Assembly (NCBI GenBank): GCA_944324345.1
Contig: CALUVT010000001.1
Span: 620,001-684,000, forward strand
Length of the DNA: 64,000 nt
Reading direction: 5' to 3'
From: Candidatus Gastranaerophilales bacterium
GTDB taxonomy: Bacteria > Cyanobacteriota > Vampirovibrionia > Gastranaerophilales > Gastranaerophilaceae
The position numbers were made by a program, and so were the translations under genes. Position 1 is the first letter of the stretch, and each line of letters opens with the position of its first letter. Positions 17,166 through 25,762 of the stretch are shown here, piece by piece. The notes beneath the pieces are model-generated. The model had not been told where the DNA came from. It saw only the letters and a list, made by a program, of their open reading frames with translations, and searched no databases.

Positions 17166-17851
17166 TTTTTGATGTTCTTTCTCTTTTTCCCGAAATGATA
17201 GAGGATTATTGCAATTATAGTATTATCAAACGTGCTGTTGAAGCCGGTGTTGTTTCGATAAATGCAATTAATCCCAGAGATTATACTTTAAATAAACACA
17301 AAAAGGTTGATGATACTCCTTATGGTGGCGGGGCAGGTATGGTTTTAATGCCTCAGCCTTATGTTGATGCTTTCGAGAGCGTAAAACGTCTGGATAATTC
17401 TTGCGTTATTATGCTTTCTCCCCAAGGAGAACAATTGAATGACAAGATTGTAAATGAACTTGCAAAATATGAACAGATTGTTTTGCTATGCGGACACTAT
17501 GAGGGTTTTGATGAGCGAATTAGAGATATCATAAGACCAAGAGAAATATCTATCGGGGATTTTGTATTAACAGGCGGGGAGCTTCCTGCTCTTTGTTTAA
17601 TTGATGCTGTAAGCCGAAAATTGGAAGGTACTTTAGGAAAAATTGAATCGGCTGATGAAGATAGTTTTTCAAACGGTCTTTTAGAGTATCCTCATTACAC
17701 AAAACCACGAGAATACAGAGGCTTAAAAGTTCCCGAGGTTTTGTTAAACGGAAACCATAAGGATATATCAGAATTCAGACTCCAAAAAAGCATTGAAAGA
17801 ACGAAAACTAAGCGTCCTGATTTATATGAAAAATGGCTTGAGGATAATTAA
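17162..17851 (+). CDS. trmD: tRNA (guanine-N1)-methyltransferase TrmD
   Basis: 229 residues. SPOUT methyltransferase making m1G37 in tRNAs, which prevents frameshifting. The trefoil-knot motifs YGGGAGMVLMP, LLCGHYEGFDERI and SIGDFVLTGGELPAL are all present, and the length is normal. Translationally coupled to rimM. Confidence 0.97.
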   Translation: MIFDVLSLFPEMIEDYCNYSIIKRAVEAGVVSINAINPRDYTLNKHKKVDDTPYGGGAGMVLMPQPYVDAFESVKRLDNSCVIMLSPQGEQLNDKIVNELAKYEQIVLLCGHYEGFDERIRDIIRPREISIGDFVLTGGELPALCLIDAVSRKLEGTLGKIESADEDSFSNGLLEYPHYTKPREYRGLKVPEVLLNGNHKDISEFRLQKSIERTKTKRPDLYEKWLEDN

Positions 17852-17878
17852 TTATTTGTCTTGTAGAAAAGAGTAAAG

Positions 17879-18355
17879 TTAGAACCTTTTGTTCAAGTCG
17901 TTGTAATGTCCAAATCCCAAGACGTCTTTAAATATTTTGATTACACTATAAACTCCAAGTCCTATAGCAGAACCTTTTGACCATTTGCCTTTGCCCAACA
18001 AAGCTCCAAGGCCAAGTCCGAGAGGTACAACATTATCTATAAGCATTGTTCCAAAGCCTTTAATATAGCCGATTGCTGAGTTTACAAAACTTCTGATGTT
18101 GCTGTCAAGTTCAAATTTAAATACCTCATTTTTTAGCTTTGAAGTTGTTACGCTTGGACTTGACAAATACTGGGTATTATCAAATGCTTTTATTCCTGCG
18201 TTTGCATCTCCTGATTTGGCATAGACATCTGCCTGAAGTTTCCCTACAACGTGCGAGTCATAGGCAACAACACCGAGTGCGGCAACGCCTACACCTTTTG
18301 CCAGATATTTTGTAAAATTATTTGTCACTGATGTTAGAGCTGTTCTGATACTCAT
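17879..18355 (-). CDS. Hypothetical membrane-associated protein
   Basis: 158 residues with two hydrophobic, glycine-rich stretches (about 20-32 GVGVAALGVVAY, and 110-140 VVPLGLGLGALLG to IGLGVYSVI). They may be membrane helices or glycine-zipper-like segments. There is no signal peptide. It is the second gene after the Gln/Asn-rich protein at 18366, 10 nt apart, so the pair is probably co-transcribed. Family not recognised. Confidence 0.65.
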   Translation of the reverse strand: MSIRTALTSVTNNFTKYLAKGVGVAALGVVAYDSHVVGKLQADVYAKSGDANAGIKAFDNTQYLSSPSVTTSKLKNEVFKFELDSNIRSFVNSAIGYIKGFGTMLIDNVVPLGLGLGALLGKGKWSKGSAIGLGVYSVIKIFKDVLGFGHYNDLNKRF

Positions 18356-18365
18356 TTTTTACCTA

Positions 18366-19172
18366 TTATTTTCCGTTGTTATTAGATGCTTTTTTATCAT
18401 CTTTTACTTCAAATTCTTTTTCCACTTTTTGTCCCGACATTTTGAGCAGAATATTTGTTGCCTGAAGTGCATCTTGCCCGTATCCTGATTGAGAGTTTTG
18501 CATTTGTGTCAACAGACCGACTGTATAATTATCGCCTGTTGCAATTCTTGAATCAAGTGCACTCATTGCAAGAACTTTGACCGGAGAGTAAGGATCTTGA
18601 AGCATTTTATTAATTAATGCATTTAATGCTTTATCATCTTTTCTTGATTTATCTTCTTCAAGTCTTGCAACTACCTCCTTTGCACCCATAAGCCTTACAT
18701 CTTTGTTTTGGCTGTTTAGATAGTTTTCAAGATTTCTGATATAATCGTCTGTCAGTTGAACAATTTCTCGCTTTTCAGTTTTCTTTTCGTTCTTTGTTGT
18801 GGTTTCTGTTATATTTTTGCTTGTATTGCTTACGTTGTTATTACTATTATTGTTGTTTGAAGGATTTGCCCAATTGTTTGTGTAATACCCTGAAGGATAG
18901 CATCCGTTTACAGGATTTGTTCCATAGTTTGGCGAATTAACGTTATAAACAGGGGCAGTTGCACCGGGAGTAGTTACTGTTGGGTTAAAGATTTGGATAT
19001 TTACCCCCGAATAATTTGGAACTTGTAAATTTTGAGCTTGTGGACTGATAGTTTGAGGAGATACATACTGTTGCACCTGAGAATTCTGTGGTTGAGACAC
19101 AGTGCTCTGGTATTGATTGTTCCCTGGAACTATGTTTTGTTGTATGTTTTGCTGACCTACAGGATTTTGCAT
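18366..19172 (-). CDS. Gln/Asn-rich protein with HEAT-like helical C-terminus
   Basis: 268 residues. The first 130 or so are low-complexity, rich in Gln, Asn, Pro, Tyr and Val, of prion-like composition. The second half is helical: NSQNKDVRLMGAKEVVARL, then NKMLQDPYSPVKVLAMSAL, and a third helix pair. This resembles two or three HEAT/armadillo-like repeats. The C-terminus is Lys/Asp-rich. No signal peptide is evident. It pairs with the 17879 gene. Function unknown; the HEAT assignment is by pattern only. Confidence 0.65.
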   Translation of the reverse strand: MQNPVGQQNIQQNIVPGNNQYQSTVSQPQNSQVQQYVSPQTISPQAQNLQVPNYSGVNIQIFNPTVTTPGATAPVYNVNSPNYGTNPVNGCYPSGYYTNNWANPSNNNNSNNNVSNTSKNITETTTKNEKKTEKREIVQLTDDYIRNLENYLNSQNKDVRLMGAKEVVARLEEDKSRKDDKALNALINKMLQDPYSPVKVLAMSALDSRIATGDNYTVGLLTQMQNSQSGYGQDALQATNILLKMSGQKVEKEFEVKDDKKASNNNGK

Positions 19173-19281
19173 ATAAAACTACCTTCAAATACTACCTTAT
19201 ATTAATAAAGTAATTAGTTATAAATTTATTGCGTATTTTTTAAGAAATATTACATAATTTCTTTTAATATTACATGATATA

Positions 19282-19287
19282 TATAAT
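19282..19287 (+). promoter_or_regulatory. -10 element 6 nt before the second ykgJ-like gene
   Basis: TATAAT ends 6 nt before the ATG at 19294. There is no Shine-Dalgarno, and no good -35 at 17 bp. Confidence 0.4.
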
Positions 19288-19293
19288 AAAATT

Positions 19294-19875
19294 ATGGGCT
19301 CTTACGAAGAAAATTATTTATCAAAACGTCCGCAGTATCTTTGTAAAATGTGTGGAAAGTGCTGTCGTGTTGTCACTGCACCTTTGCCTTATGAAAAATT
19401 AAAACAAATGGCAGAAGCTAATGATCAAGGTGCTATTGATTTTTTATCTATTTTTGAGCCGTATAAGAGTGTTTATGACGCGAAAAAAGTTGATGCTGAA
19501 ATCGTTGAAAATATTGAAAACAGGTTAAAAGAAGACGGTAATTATAATGAAAAAGAAATGACGTATTATCGTTGCAAATTTTTAAAATCAGATAATTTGT
19601 GCGGGAATTATGAGAACAGACCTACACTTTGCAGATATTTCCCGTCATCGCCTTGGGCTATTGTTCCTCCCGGATGTGGTTTTGAAGGCTGGCTTTTTTG
19701 GAAACGTGAAGAGGATAAACAAAAAGTTCGCCGAGCAAAAGAAGAATTGCTGGAACTCAAGTTACTTGCTCAGCGTACTAAGGATTCCGAAACCTTAAAA
19801 AAGATAGCTGCAGTGGAACACAAACTTCAAAAAAATATTGAGTTATACAAAAAATATGGCTCTGAAAATTGGTAG
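19294..19875 (+). CDS. YkgJ-family cysteine-cluster protein (paralogue)
   Basis: 193 residues with the metal-cluster pattern CKMCGKCCRVV (about 17-27), then CKFLKSDNLCGNYENRPTLC and CGFEGW. This is the same architecture as the protein at 13128 (FxSIFxPYxS and NRPxxCRxFPxxP are shared) but with a Lys/Glu-rich helical C-terminus. Metal binding is inferred from the family. It stands alone, convergent with the GH57-like gene only 3 nt away. Confidence 0.8.
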   Translation: MGSYEENYLSKRPQYLCKMCGKCCRVVTAPLPYEKLKQMAEANDQGAIDFLSIFEPYKSVYDAKKVDAEIVENIENRLKEDGNYNEKEMTYYRCKFLKSDNLCGNYENRPTLCRYFPSSPWAIVPPGCGFEGWLFWKREEDKQKVRRAKEELLELKLLAQRTKDSETLKKIAAVEHKLQKNIELYKKYGSENW

Positions 19876-19878
19876 TAA

Positions 19879-22377
19879 CTATTGTAATAACAGCTTATCA
19901 AGTTTTTTTTGATAGAATTCCGTATTAATATTCAGTTTACTTCCTATATCAAGAAGCATTTCAATAAATCTAATGTTTGAAGAACGTTTGTTACCCGAAT
20001 CAGAATCTATAATATCCCCAATTCTGTGGTAAATTTTTGAGAAGTAGGTATTTTGAGCCTCAGAAATATCCACTTGAAGTTCTAATTTTTCTATAGTATC
20101 GAATATTTCAAGTATAACTTCAGCTTGTTGAATTTCAAAACTATGGACAAGTCTGTTGACATTTTGAAGGATTTTTTTACTGAATATTAAATTTGAACTT
20201 TTTTTATCAAGAGTAATTTCTATCCTTTTTGCCTCGAAATTTATATCAACAGCTTGCTGTATCATATCTTCATCCAAGAAGCCGCCGGAATGTGTTACTA
20301 TGTCATTAAATTTGTGACTTAGAGCATATGCTGCGGATATTTTGAATTCATCCGGGATATTCAATCCAAGACCTTGAAGGTTGTATATTGCACCTTTTCC
20401 ATCATCGTACATCTGCTGGTATATTTGGGAGAATTTAGCAAGTTTACCCTTTAGTAGAATTTGTAAAATTTTTCTTCTCTCCTCAATAAATATATCTTTC
20501 AATGTAAAATATTCTTTCCCAAAGTATTCATCCATTGCCCTTATAATTTCGGTAATTGTATTCATAAGGTAAACTTTAATTAAATCGTTTTTAAGTTTAT
20601 TAAATTCCGCATCATCAGAGTATTCTTTGATTGCACAGTGGAAATCTCCGCCTGCGTATTGCATTAAGGCGAAAACAAGGTTAGATTTTTGAAGAGTTAT
20701 TTTTGATTGGATTTCAATATGCCCTGTCACAAAAGTTGAGGTGCCTTTATGAACTTTTTTATAAGCTTTTTTAGTTATTGTGTAGCAATAAACTTGTTCT
20801 TCATCTTCAAAATCCTGATAAAGTGATGATAGAGCCCAGAGACTTGCAATTTGTTTCGGTGTAACAATAGAAGGTTTGACAAATCTTTCAAAAATGTCTT
20901 TGCCCGTACCGTGCTCAGGGATATTGCTTTTAGCCTGCGATAAAATGTTTAGGAAATTTTCTTCAAGATTTTTGTCAGTAAATCTTGATGCAAGCTGCAT
21001 AGCACGTGCTGCATATTTCATTATTTGGACGGTTTCAATTCCTGATATTTCAGAGAAAAACCATCCGCAACTCGTGTACATTAGCATCGCTTGGCGTTGA
21101 ATTTCCAAAAGTTCCATACCGTGGACTTTGTCCTCATCGGAAAGATCCGGAAGGAAATTTTCATGTTGAAAATTCTTTACATTCATATCATTGCGATCTA
21201 AAATTACGTTTATGTATTTATTTCTTACAGACCAAACATCCGTAAAATACTTTTTCCCATATTGTTCGAATATCAATGCTAGCTCATCTCTAAGGTAATC
21301 AAGAGCTTCTCTTAGAGGTTTTCTCCATTGTTGATTCCATCCGGGGTGCCCTCCTGTAGAACATCCGCAATCTTCTTTCCATCTGCCGACACCATGGAAA
21401 CAACTCCAACTGGAAGCTTGTTTTATATCTACTTCACAGTTACTTCTGTATTTCTCAAGATATTCTCCGTAATTTGTGATTGTAAAACCTTCGTCTTTTG
21501 CTTTAATCTTGACGACATAAGCAAGTGCCATATCCCCAAATTTTGTATGATGTCCGTAACTTTCGCCATCAGTTGCAATATTAACTAATTGGGGATAATT
21601 TCTGCAATCAGATACTCCTTCTTTTAGTCTCTTGCTAAATTTATTACCATCTTTCAAAAGTTCATCAAATGCTACTGAGCGTGAAATAGCTCCATCATAA
21701 AAGAATAAATCTATTGATTTGCCCGGAGCAGATTTAATATTGTATTTGTAGGACCTTGCGGGATCAATATTGCCCCAACTTACATCAGTCCAGTCTTTGG
21801 AACCTATTTCTCTGAATTTTTCAGCTTGGTATGGAGAAAGTATTGTGAACTTAATTCCGTTAGCTTCTAGAAGTCTTAATGTGTCATCATCAACGGCTGT
21901 TTCTGCAAGCCACATCCCTTCAGGTTTTCTTCCGAAACGGTACTCAAAATCACGTATCCCCCATTTTATTTGGGTTTCCTTATCGTGTTCATTTGCAAGA
22001 GGCATTATTATATGGTTGTATACTTGTGCAATAGCGTTTCCGTGGCCGTTATGTTCCGGTATACTTTCAATATCAGCTTTAATTATCCTCTCATAAGTTA
22101 AGGGAGCAAAATGTTCCATCCAAGAGAGCAAAGTAGGGCCGAAATTGTAGCTGATATATTCATAATTATTTACGACATCAAGAATCCTGTTGCGGTTATC
22201 TACGATTTTGGAAACGGAGTTTGGATTGTAACATTCTTGATTAATCCTTTCATTCCAATCGTGAAAAGGTGCAGCACTATCTTGCAATTCAATAGATTCC
22301 AACCAAGGATTTTCTCTCGGCGGTTGATAAAAATGCCCGTGAATCGTCAAAAATACATCATTTTTCTTATTGCCCAT
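19879..22377 (-). CDS. Glycoside hydrolase family 57-type protein with DUF3536
   Basis: 832 residues. The N-terminus has the GH57 region HGHFYQPPRENPW (13-25). The segment PEGMWLAETAVDDDTL carries the expected nucleophile Glu at about 159. DGESYGHHTKFGDMA and CGCSTGGHPGWNQQWR follow. The long C-terminal part matches DUF3536. No signal peptide, so it probably acts in the cytoplasm on an alpha-glucan (glycogen or maltodextrin). Substrate not determinable. GGAG precedes the ATG. Confidence 0.85.
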   Translation of the reverse strand: MGNKKNDVFLTIHGHFYQPPRENPWLESIELQDSAAPFHDWNERINQECYNPNSVSKIVDNRNRILDVVNNYEYISYNFGPTLLSWMEHFAPLTYERIIKADIESIPEHNGHGNAIAQVYNHIIMPLANEHDKETQIKWGIRDFEYRFGRKPEGMWLAETAVDDDTLRLLEANGIKFTILSPYQAEKFREIGSKDWTDVSWGNIDPARSYKYNIKSAPGKSIDLFFYDGAISRSVAFDELLKDGNKFSKRLKEGVSDCRNYPQLVNIATDGESYGHHTKFGDMALAYVVKIKAKDEGFTITNYGEYLEKYRSNCEVDIKQASSWSCFHGVGRWKEDCGCSTGGHPGWNQQWRKPLREALDYLRDELALIFEQYGKKYFTDVWSVRNKYINVILDRNDMNVKNFQHENFLPDLSDEDKVHGMELLEIQRQAMLMYTSCGWFFSEISGIETVQIMKYAARAMQLASRFTDKNLEENFLNILSQAKSNIPEHGTGKDIFERFVKPSIVTPKQIASLWALSSLYQDFEDEEQVYCYTITKKAYKKVHKGTSTFVTGHIEIQSKITLQKSNLVFALMQYAGGDFHCAIKEYSDDAEFNKLKNDLIKVYLMNTITEIIRAMDEYFGKEYFTLKDIFIEERRKILQILLKGKLAKFSQIYQQMYDDGKGAIYNLQGLGLNIPDEFKISAAYALSHKFNDIVTHSGGFLDEDMIQQAVDINFEAKRIEITLDKKSSNLIFSKKILQNVNRLVHSFEIQQAEVILEIFDTIEKLELQVDISEAQNTYFSKIYHRIGDIIDSDSGNKRSSNIRFIEMLLDIGSKLNINTEFYQKKLDKLLLQ

Positions 22378-22401
22378 ATCTTAACTCCATTATATGCTGA
22401 T

Positions 22402-22893
22402 TTATTTTGCCTCGGTTTTCGGCTTTGAACTTATGACAGTAAACTTATCAACATCCATCCAGGCATCTCCCAGTGCGTTAGAAAAGACCTTGCCGCTAAA
22501 CTCTATAACATCTCCGGAATTAAGTTCAATATGTTTTTCTGCCTCTGTTCTGTCTAAAAATATTTTTAATTCGGAAAGGGGAATATTGTGATCAGTTACA
22601 TCAGGACGCTGAATTAAAAATGAAATGTATTTTTCCGAACTTCTCATAGCAGGTTTGTAATCTAATCCGAGCGTTGAAAATTTGTCGAATTTTGCCTTAA
22701 TCTTAACATTTTTATTTAGGTAAAAATTTGGTCTGGCAACTATATCTAAGGGGTTTACAAGGCTATATGATACCGTCTGTTTTGTACTTGTTGCGGTAGC
22801 AGCATTTACAAGTAAATTTTGTGGTGACTGAGCGTATACGCTTAAGCTCGCAGCAAACAGCAATACTAAAACTAAACTTTTAAACTTATTCAT
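22402..22893 (-). CDS. Secreted OB-fold-like protein
   Basis: 163 residues with a signal peptide (about 1-21, ending YAQ). The C-terminal region (GDVIEFSGKVFSNALGDAWM and VDKFTVI) resembles the strands of a tRNA_anti-like/OB fold found in secreted bacterial proteins. Start ATG at 22893 with GAGGGG upstream. The role is unknown, and the OB-fold suggestion is by pattern. Confidence 0.65.
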   Translation of the reverse strand: MNKFKSLVLVLLFAASLSVYAQSPQNLLVNAATATSTKQTVSYSLVNPLDIVARPNFYLNKNVKIKAKFDKFSTLGLDYKPAMRSSEKYISFLIQRPDVTDHNIPLSELKIFLDRTEAEKHIELNSGDVIEFSGKVFSNALGDAWMDVDKFTVISSKPKTEAK

Positions 22894-23056
22894 CTTATAT
22901 ATTCCCCTCTTATTTATTTTATTTTACAACAATATATTAGCACAATATTTAATATTTGTAACTACCTGTTTAAGCAATAAAAAATAGTTTTATCATTTTG
23001 CTTGTCTAAGTAAGGACAATATGTTATTATATACTGGGAAATATAAGGATATTTTA

Positions 23057-23494
23057 ATGGGTAAAAATAAAGGTCTTTCAACGATAGGTTATGCAATTGT
23101 TCTTGTAATCATTCTTGCAGTTGTAATGATTATAAGTGCACCGATGATGGCAGACAAATATAAAGGGGATAAAGAAAAACAGCAGACACAAAAAGATGCT
23201 ATGCAGAATAGACAATCCTCAAGGCAAAGCAGATCAGATGATATTATGCTGTTCGTCCATGAAGAGATGAGAAATATTGAAAGTCGTTTATCTTCTCGCA
23301 TCGATGCTTTAGAAATGAGACAAAGCGAACTTAATTCAATCGGCTCTGAGAGTAATTACAACGAGGAAATTTCTGACAGATATGTTTGTGAAATAGAAGG
23401 GATAAAGAATGAATTTGGAAATACGGTTCCAATAACGGATGATACAGATATTACTGCTCAAAAAATTGTGTTTGTTTGTGAATACAGAAGATAA
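23057..23494 (+). CDS. Small single-pass membrane protein, hypothetical
   Basis: 145 residues. One N-terminal membrane helix (about 9-30, IGYAIVLVIILAVVMIIS) is followed by a charged Gln/Lys/Arg/Ser-rich segment and a helix (VHEEMRNIESRLSSRIDALEMRQSEL) that could form a coiled coil. Two cysteines lie near the C-terminus. Start chosen at ATG 23057 because AAGGA lies 8 nt upstream; the ATG at 23021 has no such site. Function unknown. Confidence 0.65.
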   Translation: MGKNKGLSTIGYAIVLVIILAVVMIISAPMMADKYKGDKEKQQTQKDAMQNRQSSRQSRSDDIMLFVHEEMRNIESRLSSRIDALEMRQSELNSIGSESNYNEEISDRYVCEIEGIKNEFGNTVPITDDTDITAQKIVFVCEYRR

Positions 23495-23500
23495 AAAAAT

Positions 23501-23533
23501 AATCGGTTAAATTTCTAACCGATTATTTTTTTA
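23501..23533. terminator. Bidirectional intrinsic terminator
   Basis: Perfect 9-bp stem AATCGGTTA (23501-23509) with TAACCGATT (23516-23524), T run after and A run before. It serves the membrane protein on the plus strand and the ferredoxin on the minus strand. Confidence 0.85.
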
Positions 23534-23549
23534 TCATTATTTGTTTCGA

Positions 23550-23726
23550 TTATTCTACTTCGATAGCACTAACCGGGCAAGCATCAGCTGCTTCTTTAAC
23601 ACAATCCATATTATCAGCAACTGCAGCTTCATCAACTTTAGCAATACCATCTACTGAAAATACAGCGTCACAAATTGATTCGCAAGCGCCGCATCCGATA
23701 CAAGAATCATTTACTTTTACTGTCAT
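23550..23726 (-). CDS. Small [4Fe-4S] ferredoxin
   Basis: 58 residues. CIGCGACESIC (9-19) supplies three cluster cysteines plus one more, and DACPVSAIEVE near the end supplies the last ligand. An extra Cys (NMDCVKEA) lies before it. The length and one visible CxxCxxC motif suggest a single-cluster ferredoxin. Start ATG at 23726 with AAGGAG 9 nt upstream. A cytoplasmic electron carrier; plausible partners include the activase at 11330 or the radical-SAM enzymes, though none is adjacent. Confidence 0.9.
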   Translation of the reverse strand: MTVKVNDSCIGCGACESICDAVFSVDGIAKVDEAAVADNMDCVKEAADACPVSAIEVE

Positions 23727-23804
23727 TTCTACTTTCTCCTTATAATTAATACGTTTGTGAATTTCTTCACTTTCCTATCTTAATACAAAAATTTTAAAAT
23801 TCAA

Positions 23805-24983
23805 TTAAAAAATCTGTTCTTTTATAACTTTTGCAACATAATCAAATCCGTTAATAACCCCGAGATTTTTGGGCTCAATTCTCTTTGAATAAATGAGAAT
23901 AGGCACCTTTTCTCTTGTGTGATCGGTTCCTTCTACCGTAGGGTCGCAGCCGTGGTCAGCTGTTATGATAAGCAGGTCATCGTCTGTCATATTTTGTATA
24001 ATATCGTCTACAAAAGTATCAATTTCTTCAATTGCCTGACCGTATCCTTTGGGGTCATTTCTGTGCCCGTAAAGCATGTCTGTATCAACAAGATTTGTGA
24101 AAATCAAATCTCCTGTTTTATTTTCTGACTTATTATAGTCAGGATATGCTATAGAATTTAGGTCTAATTCATTTTTTACAGCTTTCAATGTAAGATTTAA
24201 ACCCTCTCTGTTTGAACCTGTATGAATTGCATGGGTTATTCCGGATTTTGAAAATATATCTTCAATTTTACCTATAGCAATAACTCTGCCTCCGGAATTT
24301 TTTATATCATTTAAAATAGTATGAGAAGGCACCATTGAATAATCTCTTCTGTCTTTTGATATTCTTGTAGGTTTGCCATCTATTATCTTGTAAGGTCTTG
24401 CAATAACTCTTGAAACATTCCAATTCCCTTTATCCAAAATCTTTCTTGCAATCTCACACCAATCATAAAGAGTTTGTAAAGGAATTAAATCTGTGTCAAC
24501 AGCAATTTGAAATACACTATCTGCACTCGTGTATACTATAGGAAATTTCGTTTTGTGATGTTCGTCATTTAATTCCGCAATTATTGCAGTACCGCTTGCA
24601 GGGTGGTTGGCTAAAATCCCTTTGCAACCTGTTTCCTTGATAAATTCTTCAACAAGTTCTTTCGGAAATCCTTCAGGATATGTCGCAAAAGGTTTTGGAG
24701 AAATAAGGCCAGCCATCTCCCAGTGACCTGTTGTCGTGTCTTTGCCTTTTGATTTTTCCAGCATAGTGCCATATTGGCCGGTTGGATTAGTTTCTTTTTC
24801 TATTCCTTTAAAATCTTGAATGTTACCTAGACCAAGTTTTTGCATATTGGGCAAATGTAGCCCATTATTAAATTCACAAACATTTTTTAAAGTATTGCAT
24901 TTTGAAGAGTCATTGAATTCTTGGCAATCATCCATTGCACCGATACCCATCGAATCAATAACCATAACTATTGCTCTTTTCAT
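23805..24983 (-). CDS. deoB: Phosphopentomutase
   Basis: 392 residues, normal length. It interconverts (deoxy)ribose 1- and 5-phosphate in nucleoside salvage. Alkaline-phosphatase-fold motifs are present: VIDSMGIGAMDD at the N-terminus, NPTGQYGTMLEKSKGKDTTTGHWE (metal and substrate loop), and ADHGCDPTVEGTDHTRE near the C-terminus. Start: ATG at 24983 follows AAGGAG at 5-6 nt; the in-frame GTG at 24989 overlaps that site. No other salvage gene is adjacent. Confidence 0.95.
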   Translation of the reverse strand: MKRAIVMVIDSMGIGAMDDCQEFNDSSKCNTLKNVCEFNNGLHLPNMQKLGLGNIQDFKGIEKETNPTGQYGTMLEKSKGKDTTTGHWEMAGLISPKPFATYPEGFPKELVEEFIKETGCKGILANHPASGTAIIAELNDEHHKTKFPIVYTSADSVFQIAVDTDLIPLQTLYDWCEIARKILDKGNWNVSRVIARPYKIIDGKPTRISKDRRDYSMVPSHTILNDIKNSGGRVIAIGKIEDIFSKSGITHAIHTGSNREGLNLTLKAVKNELDLNSIAYPDYNKSENKTGDLIFTNLVDTDMLYGHRNDPKGYGQAIEEIDTFVDDIIQNMTDDDLLIITADHGCDPTVEGTDHTREKVPILIYSKRIEPKNLGVINGFDYVAKVIKEQIF

Positions 24984-25019
24984 AATCACTCCTTTAATAG
25001 CTTATATATTTTAGCAATA

Positions 25020-25562
25020 CTATTGTGCGATGTCAATTATCGAATATGCATTAAAATCTATTCCGCCGTAAATTACCTGGATATGATTTTGCCCGTGGGG
25101 TAATATTTTTACAAAGTTAATTGTCTTTTCTCCAAAGTCATCAAGAGTTTCTGTTGCAGGAATTTTTGCAATAACGTAATGTGCTTGATAAAATTTTAAA
25201 TATGTTTTACCATCTTCTCTCACGCCTTCAACTTGGTAGTGACCTGTTGGAATAACAAATTTGTTATCAACTTTTAAATCTAAAGGTACCATAAGTATTG
25301 GAAGTTCTTTTGATTCGTTGATTATTGCATTTGTTTCGTTACTCTGCTGAAAACTTTCGCCTTTTGGGATATTCTTATCTTTCTTTTTCTTTCCTTTTTT
25401 GCTTTCTAAGGCTTTTAGAAACTCTTCATCGCTAACAGCTTTTTGTCCGTAAACATTTTGATCTCCGTAGTTGTCCCAAAGATCTCCATCTGCAATTGCT
25501 AAATTTGAGTTGGAGCTGAAGGCTATTATTGCAAATAAAATATATAAGAGTAACTTTCTCAT
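25020..25562 (-). CDS. Secreted hypothetical protein
   Basis: 180 residues with a signal peptide (about 1-24, ending IADG). A Lys-rich segment (KKGKKKKDKN) follows, then a beta-rich domain with IPTGHYQVEGVREDGKTYLKF. It lies 36 nt downstream of deoB's ATG on the same strand, so deoB may be in its transcript. Family not recognised. Confidence 0.65.
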   Translation of the reverse strand: MRKLLLYILFAIIAFSSNSNLAIADGDLWDNYGDQNVYGQKAVSDEEFLKALESKKGKKKKDKNIPKGESFQQSNETNAIINESKELPILMVPLDLKVDNKFVIPTGHYQVEGVREDGKTYLKFYQAHYVIAKIPATETLDDFGEKTINFVKILPHGQNHIQVIYGGIDFNAYSIIDIAQ

Positions 25563-25615
25563 ATAAACATTTTAATGTTTTTTATCATTAAGTAAACCAC
25601 TTTTTATATGAAATA

Positions 25616-25644
25616 TTGTTATTGAGAAAGTTTTTTGCTATAAT
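25616..25644 (+). promoter_or_regulatory. Promoter of prepilin locus 4
   Basis: TTGTTA (25616-25621), 17 bp, TATAAT (25639-25644), about 30 nt before the leader ATG at 25674. Confidence 0.6.
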
Positions 25645-25673
25645 ATTCTCGTCAAATATCTGGAGGTAAGTTT

Positions 25674-25721
25674 ATGAAAAAGATTTGTTGTGCCGAAATT
25701 TCGGGGGGGGGGCGTTTCTAA
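25674..25721 (+). CDS. Leader ORF of prepilin locus 4 (15 codons, contains G10)
   Basis: ATG at 25674 after GGAGG at normal spacing. It encodes MKKICCAEIS, three glycines, RF and TAA (25719-25721). One more G would read on into the prepilin frame without a stop. Confidence 0.6.
   Translation: MKKICCAEISGGGRF
25703..25712 (+). repeat. Ten-G tract, prepilin locus 4
   Basis: Ten G within the leader ORF; the prepilin frame is +2 relative to the leader. Confidence 0.95.
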
Positions 25722-25762
25722 GCTTCTTCCAAGGGTTTTATACTTGTAAAAAAATAAATAAA

